Part shown: positions 20,970 to 32,407 of the stretch, in pieces
Position numbering within the stretch: the stretch's first letter is position 1
How the letters are laid out: each line of letters opens with the position of its first letter
NCBI GenBank assembly: GCA_025529335.1
Contig: JAMYHX010000011.1
Location: 1 to 64,000, forward strand
DNA from: Rhizopus sp. PT2906
Lineage: Eukaryota; Mucoromycota; Mucoromycetes; Mucorales; Rhizopodaceae
Direction of reading: 5' to 3'
DNA: 64,000 nt
Position numbers and translations under genes: made by a program
The notes under the pieces: generated by a model
What the model was told of the DNA's origin: nothing
The model's input: the letters and a program-made list of their open reading frames with translations, nothing else
The model's database searches: none

Positions 20970-22030
20970 TCACGGTTATTTAAAAAATTCACGGTTCTTC
21001 TCGACATAGTGTATCGTGAAAATGACAGAAAGTGCTCCTATCACCGTAAACAAGTTACTGTATCATGTACGATTATACAACTGTTTCCAAGCTTTAGAGA
21101 GACTCACTGATGATGACCTATGAACCATTGATCTCTCAAGTAGGGTCTGTGACAACGAACAATGGCAATGTAGATCTAGGTGGAGGGCATTTCAGAAGAA
21201 GAAGGCAGTTAGAAGAACATAAAAAGACAGAAAATGGAAAGACAGTCGCTCAACTGGAGAAGAGACTCGGGAAAAACTCTTTAAAGGCGGCGTTTATCAC
21301 TGACGGAATTCACGAAGCTTATACAGACCAAGTTCATTTTTGGTCACAGATCAAAAGTTTCTGTGTTGAACAAGGAATGCCATCTGGAGGTAAAGAAAGA
21401 GTTAACAGACAGTAGATTTCGAGATAGATGGTGCTCAAAAGAACGCCGTGCATTACGTGCTGTTCATGCCAAACGAGAAAGGAAAGCATTAGTAATGTTT
21501 ATAGGTGATCGAGGAACAGGTATTGGTTCAACCATCAAAGGCCATAGAAGATACGGAGGACAGTGGAAGCAGAATCGTCATTCAAAAGATGTGGCTGTAT
21601 GCATCACCAATGAGCACAAGACATCGCAAACGTGCATCTATTGTTTTGGTCAACTTCGCCGCCCAACAGCCCGCTACTCGGTCTCTGGCAAAACCGTCAA
21701 AAGAAGAGTCAAGGGCACCTTTACCTGCCCCAATCGTCAATGCATCTTATGGCAAGAATGAAGAAGCTGCCAAACAAGAGATACGGTTTCCGCAGCCGCA
21801 ATTGCTTTGTCTGGCCTTACTATGACTCTCTTTGGAGAAACTCTTCCTCCATTTAATCCCAAAATCAGCCAATCCCAAACTGAACTTGACCGAAAAACTC
21901 TTGCCTTCCTTAGGCGAAGCGCATAGCTTTGCGACCATTGAATGTGTCGATAAAAAGGTAATAACTTTTTTAGCACAGAAGATTAAACATTATTGGACAA
22001 GGAATATCAATTTTTTGTCACTATTTTTTT
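20970..22030 (+). pseudogene. Fanzor/TnpB-like nuclease relic
   Basis: The open stretch 21363-21758 encodes a strand ending MFIGDRGTG and then TNEHKTSQTCIYC, followed by a second knuckle FTCPNRQC, i.e. a C-x2-C...C-x4-C zinc ribbon. In the same frame, after a TGA at 21759-21761, comes RDTVSAAAIALSGL, which matches the third RuvC motif (D-x-N/S-A-A) of TnpB. The order N-E-x-x-T-S-x-T-C-x-x-C, ribbon, then R-D-x-x-S-A-A is characteristic of eukaryotic Fanzor and bacterial TnpB (IS605 OrfB) nucleases. Upstream parts (21110-21415) are in another frame, so there is also a frameshift near 21400. The copy is broken. Fanzor versus another zinc-ribbon RuvC family is an inference. Confidence 0.5.
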
Positions 22031-22366
22031 TTTTCACTGAAATAGATCTTGTCAAGTGTGTGTCGTCGTATAAATCTGGATTATAATTCAACCAATTAAG
22101 TGCTAGAAAAATATACGTCTTTACTAGAATTTTCCAGTACAAGAAGTAAATTTAAATATAACTGCTAGAAATATAATAAAACATTATATTTTATTCTCAC
22201 AAAACTACTCTTCTATTTTGTTGATATCTTCCAGCCACTTTAAGGCGACTTCCTACTCCGATATCACGAACTCATTTTAATCCATTCATCTCCGTCTCTC
22301 TTTCTCTTTTCTTTATATTTATTCAACTTGTAATCAAAGAAATACGTTATTAATAGAGAGAGAGAG
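22031..22366. other. AT-rich spacer after the transposon relics
   Basis: About 340 bases without a recognisable exon; pyrimidine-rich runs at 22290-22330 may be leader or promoter of the short downstream genes. Confidence 0.35.
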
Positions 22367-22546
22367 ATGATCTTTTTGTTTATAAATAAATGTGTCATCC
22401 TGTCTTTTTTTCAATTTAAAACAGAACTACGCGTATCATCTATACTACTATATTTCATTGTTCCTTTATGCAGTGGCGTAGGAGTCGCAGCAGGAGGTTA
22501 CACGAACAATGAATTTAAGGATATCTCCTTTCTTTTTATTTTTTAA
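22367..22546 (+). CDS. possible small hydrophobic protein (59 aa)
   Basis: An ATG at 22367 opens a 59-codon frame ending at 22546. Its N-terminal two thirds are hydrophobic and its end reads CSGVGVAAGGYTNNEFKDI. The glycine/alanine-rich segment resembles those of tiny mitochondrial inner-membrane subunits. A plausible 3' splice site (TTTATGCAG) precedes SGVGV, so the second part may instead be an exon of a spliced small gene. No family recognised; weak evidence. Confidence 0.25.
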   Translation: MIFLFINKCVILSFFQFKTELRVSSILLYFIVPLCSGVGVAAGGYTNNEFKDISFLFIF

Positions 22547-22569
22547 TCTTTTTCTTATACAAACAAAAT

Positions 22570-22970
22570 ATGGACTTTTTGAGAACACTTTGTCGAGTGT
22601 TGATTTATTCGAATGAAAAACTTAATAATGATGACGACAGCTCATTAATTCGAAATCAATTTGTATACGAGTAAGAGTGAAGACTGCGCATTTCTATATA
22701 CTAAAATGATCCATTAGTGCTGCTGTCAGAGCGAGATATCAATGCCTCATCTATTTCCCACCAGATCAAGCTAATAGAGTCTACGGTGAAGAAGTTTATC
22801 TTCGAGAAGCCGAATTAAGATGTCGAAAGATGAAAAGAAGACGCGATCATAAAGAAGATATAGATGGCACATATCTGTCAAGATCTATGCTTAGACCAAT
22901 CAAAAAATTCAAGCTTGAAGATGGTTCTTTAGATATCAGTGTCAAGTATTTTATATTTCCTATCCCTTGA
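22570..22970 (+). CDS. small basic protein, unknown
   Basis: Two exons (22570-22670, 22718-22970) join with clean GTAAGA and TTAG signals to give 117 residues. The sequence has LRTLCRVLIYSNEKLNNDD at the start and a charged middle (RCRKMKRRRDHKEDID). No domain is recognised. The joined reading frame is longer than chance for this base composition, and the splice signals and phase are good, so I regard it as a real small gene. It lies just downstream of transposon relics, and the next gene converges on it. Confidence 0.5.
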
Positions 22971-23249
22971 ATCTTTATTGTTTATATCTCCTTTGTGTAC
23001 ATATTTTATCCTTAAAAAGGAATTTTTGATTTCCTTGTTGTTAATAACAACATATACATAATAGTACTTCTTTTTTATTATATGAACATATATATGCAAG
23101 CGCATCTTGTGTGTTTAAATAAATATAGCAGTAAGTGATGCTCTAGTGTTTATATAAAAAGATGAGAACAAGTCTAATTTTACATGCAATTAAAACAGAA
23201 AGAGTAGAGAGGGGGGGGGAATAAATAATAAATGTATATGAATATATGA

Positions 23250-24841
23250 TTACATGACAGACAGTAATGAACCTGTCATCTTGACTTTCAAAGCAACACA
23301 GATCAATGAGCCAAGAATATAAACACCGCCTGAAAACATTTGGACACCGATATATCCACTATTGGGTGTAGCCAATTGAATGGCAGAAGCAACAGGAGGG
23401 CCCACACCGGCAATTGAACTGGCTACAAAGAGAATGGCAAGACCAGATGCGATATTATCAGTACCTACGATAGAGGCAGTGATGGGGGCAGCTAGAGCAT
23501 AATAGATACCACAGGTGAAGCCAAAGAGAACAGCAAAGGCCATCATGGTCTCATATGTCTTGGCAAATGGCCACAAGAGCATACAAAAGAGACCAGAGCT
23601 AGTGGAAGCAATGATGAACATGTTGAGTCGGCCAATATGGTCAGCAAAGTAGCCAAGGACAAGACGTCCGATCGCATTCATTGCACATGTTACGCCTACA
23701 ATAGTTGATGATTGTTCTGCACTGATGCCATGAGCTCTTGAGTATGTGGGTATATAGAATAAAGGAATGAGATAACCAAAGAGAGCAATGACAAGACCAA
23801 AGAGCATGATGATAAAGTTGACATCCTTCAACATGCTTAACTTGATGGGTGATTTTATCGGTTCTCTCTCTGCGCCGGGTGGAAGACGAGTACGGATTAA
23901 ACAAGATGCGATCGCACAGATACCAAATGCCATCAGACCAATAATACGGTGAGCCCAAGGCAGACCATACCTTTGGACCAGTGAAGTTACCATAGGACTC
24001 AAGGCTAGACCACCAAAGCCGGAACCGGCAGAACTAAGACCCATGGCAGTGCCTCGACGCTTACTAAACCATTGGGGAATGACGCCCACGACAGACATGT
24101 AGACAAGTGAGGAGCCGATACCAAATACAATGCCCATGGTCAGATAAAGATGCCATACTTCTGTGCTGAAGCCGGCTAAAATAATTCCAAGAGACATCAG
24201 GACAGTCCCACAACCCAGGGTAACTTTTGGACCGAATGGAGCTAGTAGAGGTCCGACAGGAGCGAACAAGTTCAGTGTGACGACCATGAGTGAGCCAACG
24301 CCCATGAGTTCCATCGTGGTTGACTTTCCTTGAAGAACGGTGGTAGCATAAGCATTTGAGAATACACCTAGAAAAAAAAATTAAAAGATATCCTAACAAG
24401 ATAAAGAAATAGCTTACCCCAAATAGCTGATGTACCAAACATGATGAAATTGATGAGGAATCCGCATGTAGCGATAACCCTAAGATGACAAATCAGTATA
24501 ACCGTAATACATTTAACCTTAATTTGTTTACCATCCATAACCTCCATCAGGGATCGAATCATAAAAGGCATTATTTGGGTCAGGTAGTTCAATGATGCTG
24601 GCAATAGTGACATCTATAATAATAAAAGAGAGCGTTGAGTAAATTAATATAAAATATATATCATATGCAACGCATTACTTGTCTTCACTCGATCTACTGT
24701 TTCCAATTGGCCTTGCTCAACATCATATTTCTCGGTGTGCACCGTTGATAGTTTTTCAATTTGGTTTCCAGGCGTCAATGTCATTCCATTCAGCTCATCA
24801 TAGGAAGCCCTCGGTGTTTTCTCACTCAATTCGTTCTGCAT
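23250..24841 (-). CDS. MFS transporter, monocarboxylate (MCT/MCH) family
   Basis: Four exons (24841-24679, 24613-24532, 24479-24418, 24367-23250) give 474 residues. The cytoplasmic N-terminus ends in PDGGYGW, which spans a splice site and matches the [D/E]-G-G/S-x-G-W signature opening the first helix of MCT/SLC16 proteins. About twelve hydrophobic helices follow, with the loop motif RRGTAMGLSSAGSGFGG and YFADHIGRLN between later helices. Fungal members carry monocarboxylates, riboflavin or unknown solutes; the substrate cannot be read from sequence. A run of G at about 23212-23219 lies just beyond the stop. Confidence 0.9.
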
Positions 24842-27568
24842 TGGTGTTGGAAGTGAGAAAGAGGGGAAAGATAAAGAAGAAAAAATCCTTTTTGCTCTCC
24901 AGAACAATTTATATCCGCTTTAAACATTTTAGATCAATGTGGATGTTTGTTTACCCGTTAATCGGATCAAAGTACCATTTTCTACCTCTTTTTTTCTTGT
25001 CACGATTGAAAGCGTGTTTTTTCCTTTTAATCCACCTTTGAACGGCAATCATTTAGTATCAGCAGATGTATTCATCTGTAATACCAACATTAGACAATGT
25101 ATTTCCATACCTCAGTTTTGGGATCAAGACTGAATGGATAAATATTTTTCTTCGCACGGCCATTCATTTATCGTCCGCTGATATTCAGATCGCTGCTCCG
25201 AAACATTGCTTCTATTGTTACCTCATTGGTGACATAGATTTGCTCAATGTTAAGCTAAACGAAATAAAATCCACTATTTTTTTTTATCTTTTTATTACTA
25301 ATATGATGTCAACATGTACCTTAATTCCGAGTCAGAGTGATTGTGCTCTATATCCGCATTTCCCCCTTCTTGCATACGTGGGAAGGGGACTTAACACCTG
25401 AAGACCAACACTGCAAAGCATCCAAACTCATTCATCGTTTTCAATTATCGGAAAACATATTTGGGCAAGGGGAAGACAAATGTAATCAATAAAAAGGGGA
25501 ACGGCAGATATGTAAGGTAAGCACTCATTATTAATACAGATGTATTAGTCATATTGACTAGAAATGCGCCTTTTGACTGATGTTTAATCTAAAAGCAGCG
25601 TAACCCCTAGAAATAGAATCATTATGAATACTTGTAGTCAATAGTTCAAAGAAATCTTGAACAACTCATCTCTACGCTATTGATCAAGTTTAGTTACAAA
25701 ATGCTTTCATACATGATTGGTTCAAAAGTTTAAAATATTCAAAATTGAATCAATGATATTCTTTTGCCCTTCCTCTTTCTAATTTACCATTGGATAGACG
25801 ATTAATGCAGAAATAGCCAAAAGTTCAAAATCCTGCCTATCAATGGATAATCCAAAAAAAAAGAGGGGGCTCTTTACCGGCATTTTAAGTGCAGTACTGC
25901 AAGCAAAAGTCTATTCTCTGCTCATCTCTTTGAGCCTTTTTAATAAAGACAACAAGTTTTTCTTTTACAGCTCAATATGCGACGCGGTATTTTTGTTTTT
26001 TTTTTTTTTTTTTTTTAAAAAAAAGCACAACTTTGTGTGTCTGTCTAACATGAGCAATGTTACATTATTACCATTACCTGCAGTAGGATCTCTGTTATTG
26101 CCTCAGTGATTTATTGACCAATGACTCTTGCTTTAGATGCAAGTTTGAAGACACGAGTTTGCCTCCAAGTGGGCACGGGGACTATTTGAATTTCTCCTTA
26201 TATGGTAATTTTCATTTAAAACCCTTCAATAACTGCCTCCCGCGTAACATTAGTGCTCAGATTACACCTTCTTTCATTTATGAATACTTGACATCAAATG
26301 ATTCAAAAGTAAAATAGCTAGATAACAAACATAGTTGTCACGGGGCATCGGATGCAATTGATCTTCTCGATGCATGGGTTGCAGTAAGACTATATAAACT
26401 TGAAAGAAAACGATATGCAGATCATCCGATCTTACACGAAATGTAGACGAGAAAGATACTTTGGAGTAAATTGAATGAAACGTAGCAATTGGCTGCTCTA
26501 AATCTTTTGCTTGAAGAGCATATTTGAAGTCTGTCTTGTATATCGGATTAAAATAGATCTTTTATACAACATTTCCAGAAAGAGATGTCGCGCTGTCTTG
26601 TCGCTTTTTCGTACAAATTGTATTATAAAAACTACAAAAATACAACTTTAAATTCTGAAAAGACTGTATGCAAATTAAATTAAGAAATCTCTTTAATGGA
26701 AGAGGCTCAAATGAAAAGCCTTGTATGGAATTGTACTTTGTTTTTACAAGTTTCGATCGCTGGACTCTGTACTTGATGCGTGTTTAAGCACACTCCTAAA
26801 GATTGCTGTAGTTAGGGAAGGGCTTTATCCTTTTCAAAAACGTATTGACGTAACATACTAAAGCTGGAGCCCTTGACACAACATTTAAAGAAGGGGAGAT
26901 TAATCAGAGTAGTCAAAATTTGCTTAGTCTTTATATAGAATCTTTTTTTTACCAACCTGTATCTGTTTCATTCAATTTATTCAAAAATTTCCATGCCAAG
27001 ATTATCCAAACTAAAGCCTTCATCTATCGCTTGCTTGAGATTGATAAAATCATATACTATTATATTACATATATGGTAATCCTAGCTCCGTGTAACAAAT
27101 TTTTGACAGTCAAGTAAGCTTTTTCAGAACACAACGAATGATCATAATGGATGCTACTCTTTAGTGATTTAGTTCTTATCGGAATAGGAGCTCAAATGTT
27201 TAAGGCAATCCCGTCTGTAACTAGGCAATCTTCTAAAATGGTCGCATTTTTCTAAATAAGGTCCAGAATCCCCAAGGTTTTTTTTTCTAACCACAGAAAA
27301 AGAAAACAAGTCTCGATTGTCATGGAATTATTAGCTCCGGAAAATACAAATTATTATATTCATAATGAAAATGAGGCCATTAACCTCATCTCCGCACATA
27401 TACGTACATCAATACCCATACTTTGCTTTCATCTGATACTCTAAACATGATTGTTTGGGATACAGGTAACAAACATGATTAAAGATCGTGAGAAAAAAAA
27501 AATAGTGATAGATTTAACAAGGTAAAACAGCGGAATACAAGATATTATTAATTCTTCCCGCTCGGTCA
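24842..27568. other. 2.7-kb gene-poor region
   Basis: Between the MCT-like start and the threonine aldolase promoter no coding exon could be supported on either strand; open frames are short, hydrophobic or low-complexity. Features seen are a T tract (about 25998-26016) followed by A residues and many AT-rich runs. It may contain eroded repeats that I cannot identify by eye. Confidence 0.4.
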
Positions 27569-27575
27569 TATAAAA
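27569..27575 (+). promoter_or_regulatory. TATA box of threonine aldolase gene
   Basis: TATAAAA lies 54 bases before the ATG at 27623, a normal position for a core promoter in these fungi. Confidence 0.5.
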
Positions 27576-27622
27576 GGAATCGCTCTTTATACTCATTTAT
27601 CTCTTATTCCCACAAAAAAAAA

Positions 27623-28888
27623 ATGTCTCCTCTTGTAGCATACGGCAGCAGCGATATAACCCAAGTAGAATATGATTTTTCAAGTGACACTGCAACTGTA
27701 CCAACAAATGAAATGTTTGATATAATGAAATTGGCTTCTCGTGGCGATGATGTCTTTCAGGTATGATTATTATTATTGTTATCTCGGTCAATTCATAATC
27801 GATCTCTGTTTTTATTGTTTAGGCTGACGATGACTGTAAAGCATTAGAGGACTATGTTGCCCAATTAATTGGTCATGAAGCTGCTTTGTTTTGTACGAGT
27901 GGAACCATGTCTAATCAAATCGGTCTTCGTTGTCACTTGACACAACCTCCCCAATCAGTTCTTTGTGACTCTCGTGCCCATGTTTTTAACTATGAATGTG
28001 GCGGTATTGCTTACCATTCCCAGGCGAGCGTTACACCAGTTGTAGCCAAAGGCACCTATTTAACAGCCTCAGAGGTGGAAAAGCACATTAATAAAGACTA
28101 CTTGTGTGGTGCCCCAACAAAAGGTAATGCTTGGTCTATGGTCGAACAACTGACATATGTAGCTTACCTCTCATTTATTAGTAATATCCCTCGAAAACAC
28201 ACTAAATGGCACCGTTATGCCAATTGAAGAAATCCGAGCTATTCACGATGTGGCTCGTGCCAACAATATCAAGATGCACCTTGACGGCGCACGATTATGG
28301 AATGCAAGCCAAGAGACAGGTGTGCCACTGAGCGAATATGGAAAATGCTTTGATACAATCTCTGTCTGTCTGTCAAAGGGAGTTGGTGCACCTATTGGAT
28401 CCATTATCACAGGCCCTAAAGAGCTTATCGTGCGTGCGCGCCATCTTCGCAAGTTGATGGGTGGCGGATGGCGTCAGGCAGGTATGCTCGCCCGTGCAGC
28501 TCGTTACTGTATTGACAATGTGGTACCAACCATGCCACAGACACATACCCTGGCGCGCAAGCTTAGAGATCATTTGCAACTATTAGGCATCAAGATTCTT
28601 TTACCTGTGGATACTAATATGATCTTCATTGACACAGCAGAAACAGGTGTTACTATTCCTGAATTAGCAGAGGCGTTAAAGGCCAAGAAGATCAAGATTC
28701 TTGTCAATCCAGGAACAATGGCTCGCATTGTACTCCACTATCAAATCACTCTTCAAGCTGTTGAAACTTTTATGCAAGTGGTATCAGAGCTAGTGTACGC
28801 TAAAAAGAAGACTGGGCTCATAACTCCTCCAGAAAAGGATGACCCCGTAGTTGAGACCGTAAAGGATTTTGTAAAAAATACAGCTTAA
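27623..28888 (+). CDS. GLY1: low-specificity L-threonine aldolase
   Basis: Three exons (27623-27760, 27823-28123, 28182-28888) give 381 residues. The PLP-binding lysine is Lys212 in CLSKGVGAPIGS. Other family motifs are SDTATVPT, GDDVFQADDD (across the first splice), TSGTMSNQIGL, HVFNYECGG, ENTLNGTVMP (after the second splice) and HLDGARLWNA. The enzyme cleaves threonine (and allo-threonine) to glycine and acetaldehyde in the cytosol and is a main glycine source in fungi. Exon 3 has more GC-rich codon choice than nearby intergenic DNA, as expected of a well-expressed gene. Confidence 0.95.
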
Positions 28889-29246
28889 TTAAACAGAGTA
28901 GTATCATTTTTTTTAATTGTTTCCCGGAAAGTGCAGTCATACTCTCCCAAGCATGAGTGTCGTGAGTTTCAGAAGCTACAGTATATGAACCTTCAGACTC
29001 AACTCTGACTCAAAAAAATACCTGTAGGAACTCAAAAATCCTTGGCAGATTTCCTTTTTGAAAAGTATTTTTTAGTCTGTGAGCTTTAAAGAAAAAAATA
29101 CCTTAAAAATTACCGTAGTAATAACCTACAAAGACTCATCTGTAACTCATAGCAATGAAAAGACAGCTTATCCAATAAGATGAGGTTCAGCTTATTTTCT
29201 TAATATGGTAATTAACAAAATCAAGGCACCAAAGCTTGGAAAAAGC
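28889..29246. other. intergenic upstream of the Crypton-like relic
   Basis: About 360 AT-rich bases with no exon recognised. It may hold the left edge of the recombinase element, but no terminal feature is visible; Crypton elements lack terminal inverted repeats. Confidence 0.35.
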
Positions 29247-29253
29247 TATAAAA
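29247..29253 (+). promoter_or_regulatory. TATA box upstream of the Crypton-like gene
   Basis: GCTATAAAAGAG lies 126 bases before the first ATG at 29379. A possible 5'-leader intron (about 29308 to 29341, donor GTAAGT, acceptor TTTTTAG) would shorten the mature leader. Inference from sequence only. Confidence 0.35.
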
Positions 29254-29378
29254 GAGAGAGGTACACTTTGTACTTTTAGTTCAATATCAATCTCTTTGAA
29301 ACTACTGTAAGTTCTATCCTTATGCTATGTTTTCTCTTTTTAGTATTTCGAAATAATGCATTGATACTCTAGTTTAAC

Positions 29379-31420
29379 ATGAATAACCAAATGAACAATC
29401 GTCTTACTGTCAATGATGAAGGTGTTCAGCGCATGATTGACAACAATTCAGCTATGTACTATAGCAACTAAATGATCATTGCTCAAAATATGACACATCG
29501 ACCTGTGAACACTATTAAGGCATATTCAGCCAAGCAAGAAGAGTGGAAGGTAATTCTAGAAAATAATTATAAAGAAAAGATTTGAAAATCTCACTATGTT
29601 GTTTAAACATAGAAATGGTGCCTTGAACAAAGATTCGATGATGGAGAGATCGTCACTGACCAAAAGCTTAGCTATTTCCTTGCAGAATATGTCATGAAGC
29701 GAGGCCGAAAGCTTAGAAGAAATCCAGATGGTACCCCTATTGCTCTAGGCAGAGACTCAGTCCTCGCCTATGTCAAAGCTATTGCAGACATATACAGCAA
29801 GCAAAAGGCACTTGGCTTAAGTCCCCATGGCTCAGCAAGAGGACCCCTCGTTAGGACTTTTCTGGATACTCTCGAAAAAGAAAAGGTCAAGAGTAAGAGG
29901 CAAAACTTTGAAGATCGGGGAAAAAATACACTGAATGACGGCTACACCAAACAAGAGTTGGAAAAAGTTAGCGACTATTTCTTGACTGAGAAGAATGATC
30001 ATCTTGGCTGCAGAGACAGACTCTACTTTTTGATAAGTCATGCCATGCTTTGTCGTAGCCAAACAGCGCTTGGGGTGCAGTTTGCTGATTTGTTCTCACT
30101 TGTGCTAGAAAGTCAAGGAGTATCGGAATGCATTGCTTTGGTTGCAACTATCACTTTTGGAAAAACCAATCAACATGGCAAGATTGAATATGGCTCGTCT
30201 GTTCGACACCATGATGTTGAAGTATGCTCTGTCGGTGCTCTGGCGATGAACCTTTTTTCAAGATTTCATTTCGAGAACGAGCCTTTCCCTGACTTCACTC
30301 GCCGTGAAAAATGGTACGAAACTGTGGTTTTCAAGGGAGATGATAGATTTACGCCAATTACTTACAGAGCTCAGCATAAAATCTATGTTGATGCTTTTAA
30401 AAGTGTTGGTATTCATACTTCCAAGATCACTCATGCCAACCGCAAGAGTGCGCTGAATATGATTGCTCAAGAGAATGTTTCAAGCGACCAGCAAAAGATG
30501 GTCGGTAGGTGGAGCACAGATCGTATGGTAGGCTGCTACATTTCTAGCCTACCGGTGGAAGCAATGAAGAGTTTGGCAGGATTTCCTCCTCATCAAGGGA
30601 GCTATTTTTTGTCCCGTGCTGTTGCTATCCCTCCCAAAGATTTGCAAGCATTGGTATTCCCTGATATTGAATTCTGGAAGGAGAAGTTTGACAACAATGA
30701 TGGAGTACAAGAAGATATTGCTGGGCCAAACTGAGAGTGGTTTTTCTTCAGGTAAATCGAATACTTTGCAACAAAATAGTCAACAATCTAACCAAACATT
30801 TATAATTATGCAGGACTCTGTTATTCTGAAAAAGAAGTACCCTAACTATTACCTTTGGACGTGCAAGCTGTTTACTAACAGTCTTTACAAAGCATTTGAA
30901 GATGAACTGCTTGCATCGTTACAAGAAGGTGATGTAGCATTCACTCCGAGCCAAAGGGTTACTATGGCAATCCCAGAATTGGTATCAAGCCTACATTCTG
31001 GATTCAATTCAATTACTTCTACCATGCTTGCCATGCAAACTTCAAACGCGCCCCAAATGCAGCAGTTGAACCAAAGCATTTCAGATTTCCTTGCTTTAGG
31101 AAGCACTTTCTTCAATCCAAATAGACCTCCCCTTATGCCGACAACGCCTTTGACACAAATTTTTCCTGGAGCTCAACCTTCAAGTGCCTCTGCTACTCCA
31201 CCTAACTCGACCTCCGCCGTACCAACCTATCAGCTCAACAGGGATATATTAACTGTTACGGATGTCTGGAGAGAGTACAGCGTAGGGTTCCCTGAGTAGC
31301 CTTCGATACAATCTTTAGAAGCACAGTTTGGGATAGCCTGGCGAAAGGACAGGAAAGAGTTGCGTTTCTTCTGCTGAAGGAATGTAATTCACAGCGAAAT
31401 CCAGAAGATATCCAATAATC
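29379..31420 (+). pseudogene. Crypton-like tyrosine recombinase with GCR1_C domain, broken
   Basis: The N-terminal part reads RPVNTIKAYSAKQEEWKKWC across an intron (29550-29612). A long open exon to 30734 then holds tyrosine-recombinase residues: the first Arg in CRSQTAL, HANRKSALN (H-x-x-R), GRWSTDRMVGCY with the candidate catalytic Tyr. A further open stretch to 31296 ends WREYSVGFPE, and after a TAG at 31297-31299 the frame continues PSIQSLEAQFGIAWR, a GCR1_C-type DNA-binding domain. In-frame stops at 29469 (TAA), 31297 (TAG) and 31375 (TGA) show decay. Translation from the ATG at 29472 to 30734 could still give a 399-residue recombinase without the tail. Crypton assignment is by domain order. 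Confidence 0.65.
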
Positions 31421-31984
31421 ACAGCATCTCCTTTAAGACACTACAGACGTTCTAGAAAATGAAAGAATTGGTCTAAAAAATCGTTGGAAGAGTATGAATA
31501 GATACGTGTTTGCTTTGCTCTGGTCACATATTTCAGGCAACACTGTCACCAGTTGACCGTATTCTCCTTTTTAGAGCATTTGTACTAGTTAGTTACGACA
31601 AATAACCATCAGAGTCGTAATAATGAGATCAATAATTCACTTTTAATGAATTAAATGTTGACCTATTGACGTATTTGATGAGATAATCATTATAATAACT
31701 CGAGTATAAGCTTACAATAGAGTATACATTCTTCTTTTCTCTATCGCATCTGATAAGAATAACTTATAATAATAATAATAACAACTATAATAGCTACTAG
31801 TATAACAATAATAACATAAGCATAAATAATGTCAGTGACGACAATAATATAAGTAGCAGCCATAGATTCTCTACCCAAGTAAACTCTCACACAAACTTAA
31901 TTTAATAATATTCAGCTCTTCTTAATAAAGAATCTAATTCGTATGTTGTCGACTTAATAGCCTCTTTACAATAACAAACAAAGC
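31421..31984. other. AT-rich intergenic
   Basis: Contains runs of simple ATA/ATAATA-type sequence around 31765-31820; no gene seen. Confidence 0.35.
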
Positions 31985-32407
31985 TGAATACAACATCTAC
32001 CATCAACATACTCTTTATGCCGTGCTTCAGGTCCAATCACCATAAGCCATACTTGCCATCCATTCTCACTTTTCACTTTAAGTGAATTTGACCGTGGTCG
32101 CAGTCCGTCTGCATCTATATTTCGTACAATTGCTAATGAGGTTTTATCAAATAATAGCGACGCCAAACTCACCAAAGAAAATGTTAGTAGATGGATCAAT
32201 GAATCAAAAGGCAAAAGAAAAGCAATCCTCTCCAATATCCTTGATTTGTATGAAAGTGATAAGGACAGGCTTCCAATTTTATGTAATGCTCCACTCAAGA
32301 AAGAACTAGAAGCACTTGCTTTTTTATTAATGCCCACCATTGTAGAGGCAAACAAATCCGTTGAAGCCCAAGTGAAACAGGTCTTTGAAGTCTTCGGTTG
32401 CTTGTAA
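31985..32407 (+). pseudogene. orphan reading frame, probable gene or element fragment
   Basis: A frame lacking an early ATG is open for well over 100 codons and ends with a TAA at about 32407. It encodes a hydrophilic, helix-rich sequence: FDRGRSPSASIFRTIANEVL, LTKENVSRWINESKGKRK, ILDLYESDKDRLP and FGCL before the stop. Amino-acid composition looks like real protein rather than chance, but no start or partner exon could be found and no family is recognised. The opposite strand is also open but gives a less protein-like sequence. It could be a relic of the same element as the neighbouring recombinase or of an unrelated gene. Confidence 0.3.

Noticed and set aside
24842..27568. Several 60-120-residue frames
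   Set aside because: Short, Phe/Ser/Leu-rich, no splice partners and no motifs; consistent with chance in AT-rich DNA.
31966..32355. 129-residue minus-strand frame over the orphan region
   Set aside because: Its Ser/Leu-rich translation looks like the antisense of the more protein-like plus frame.
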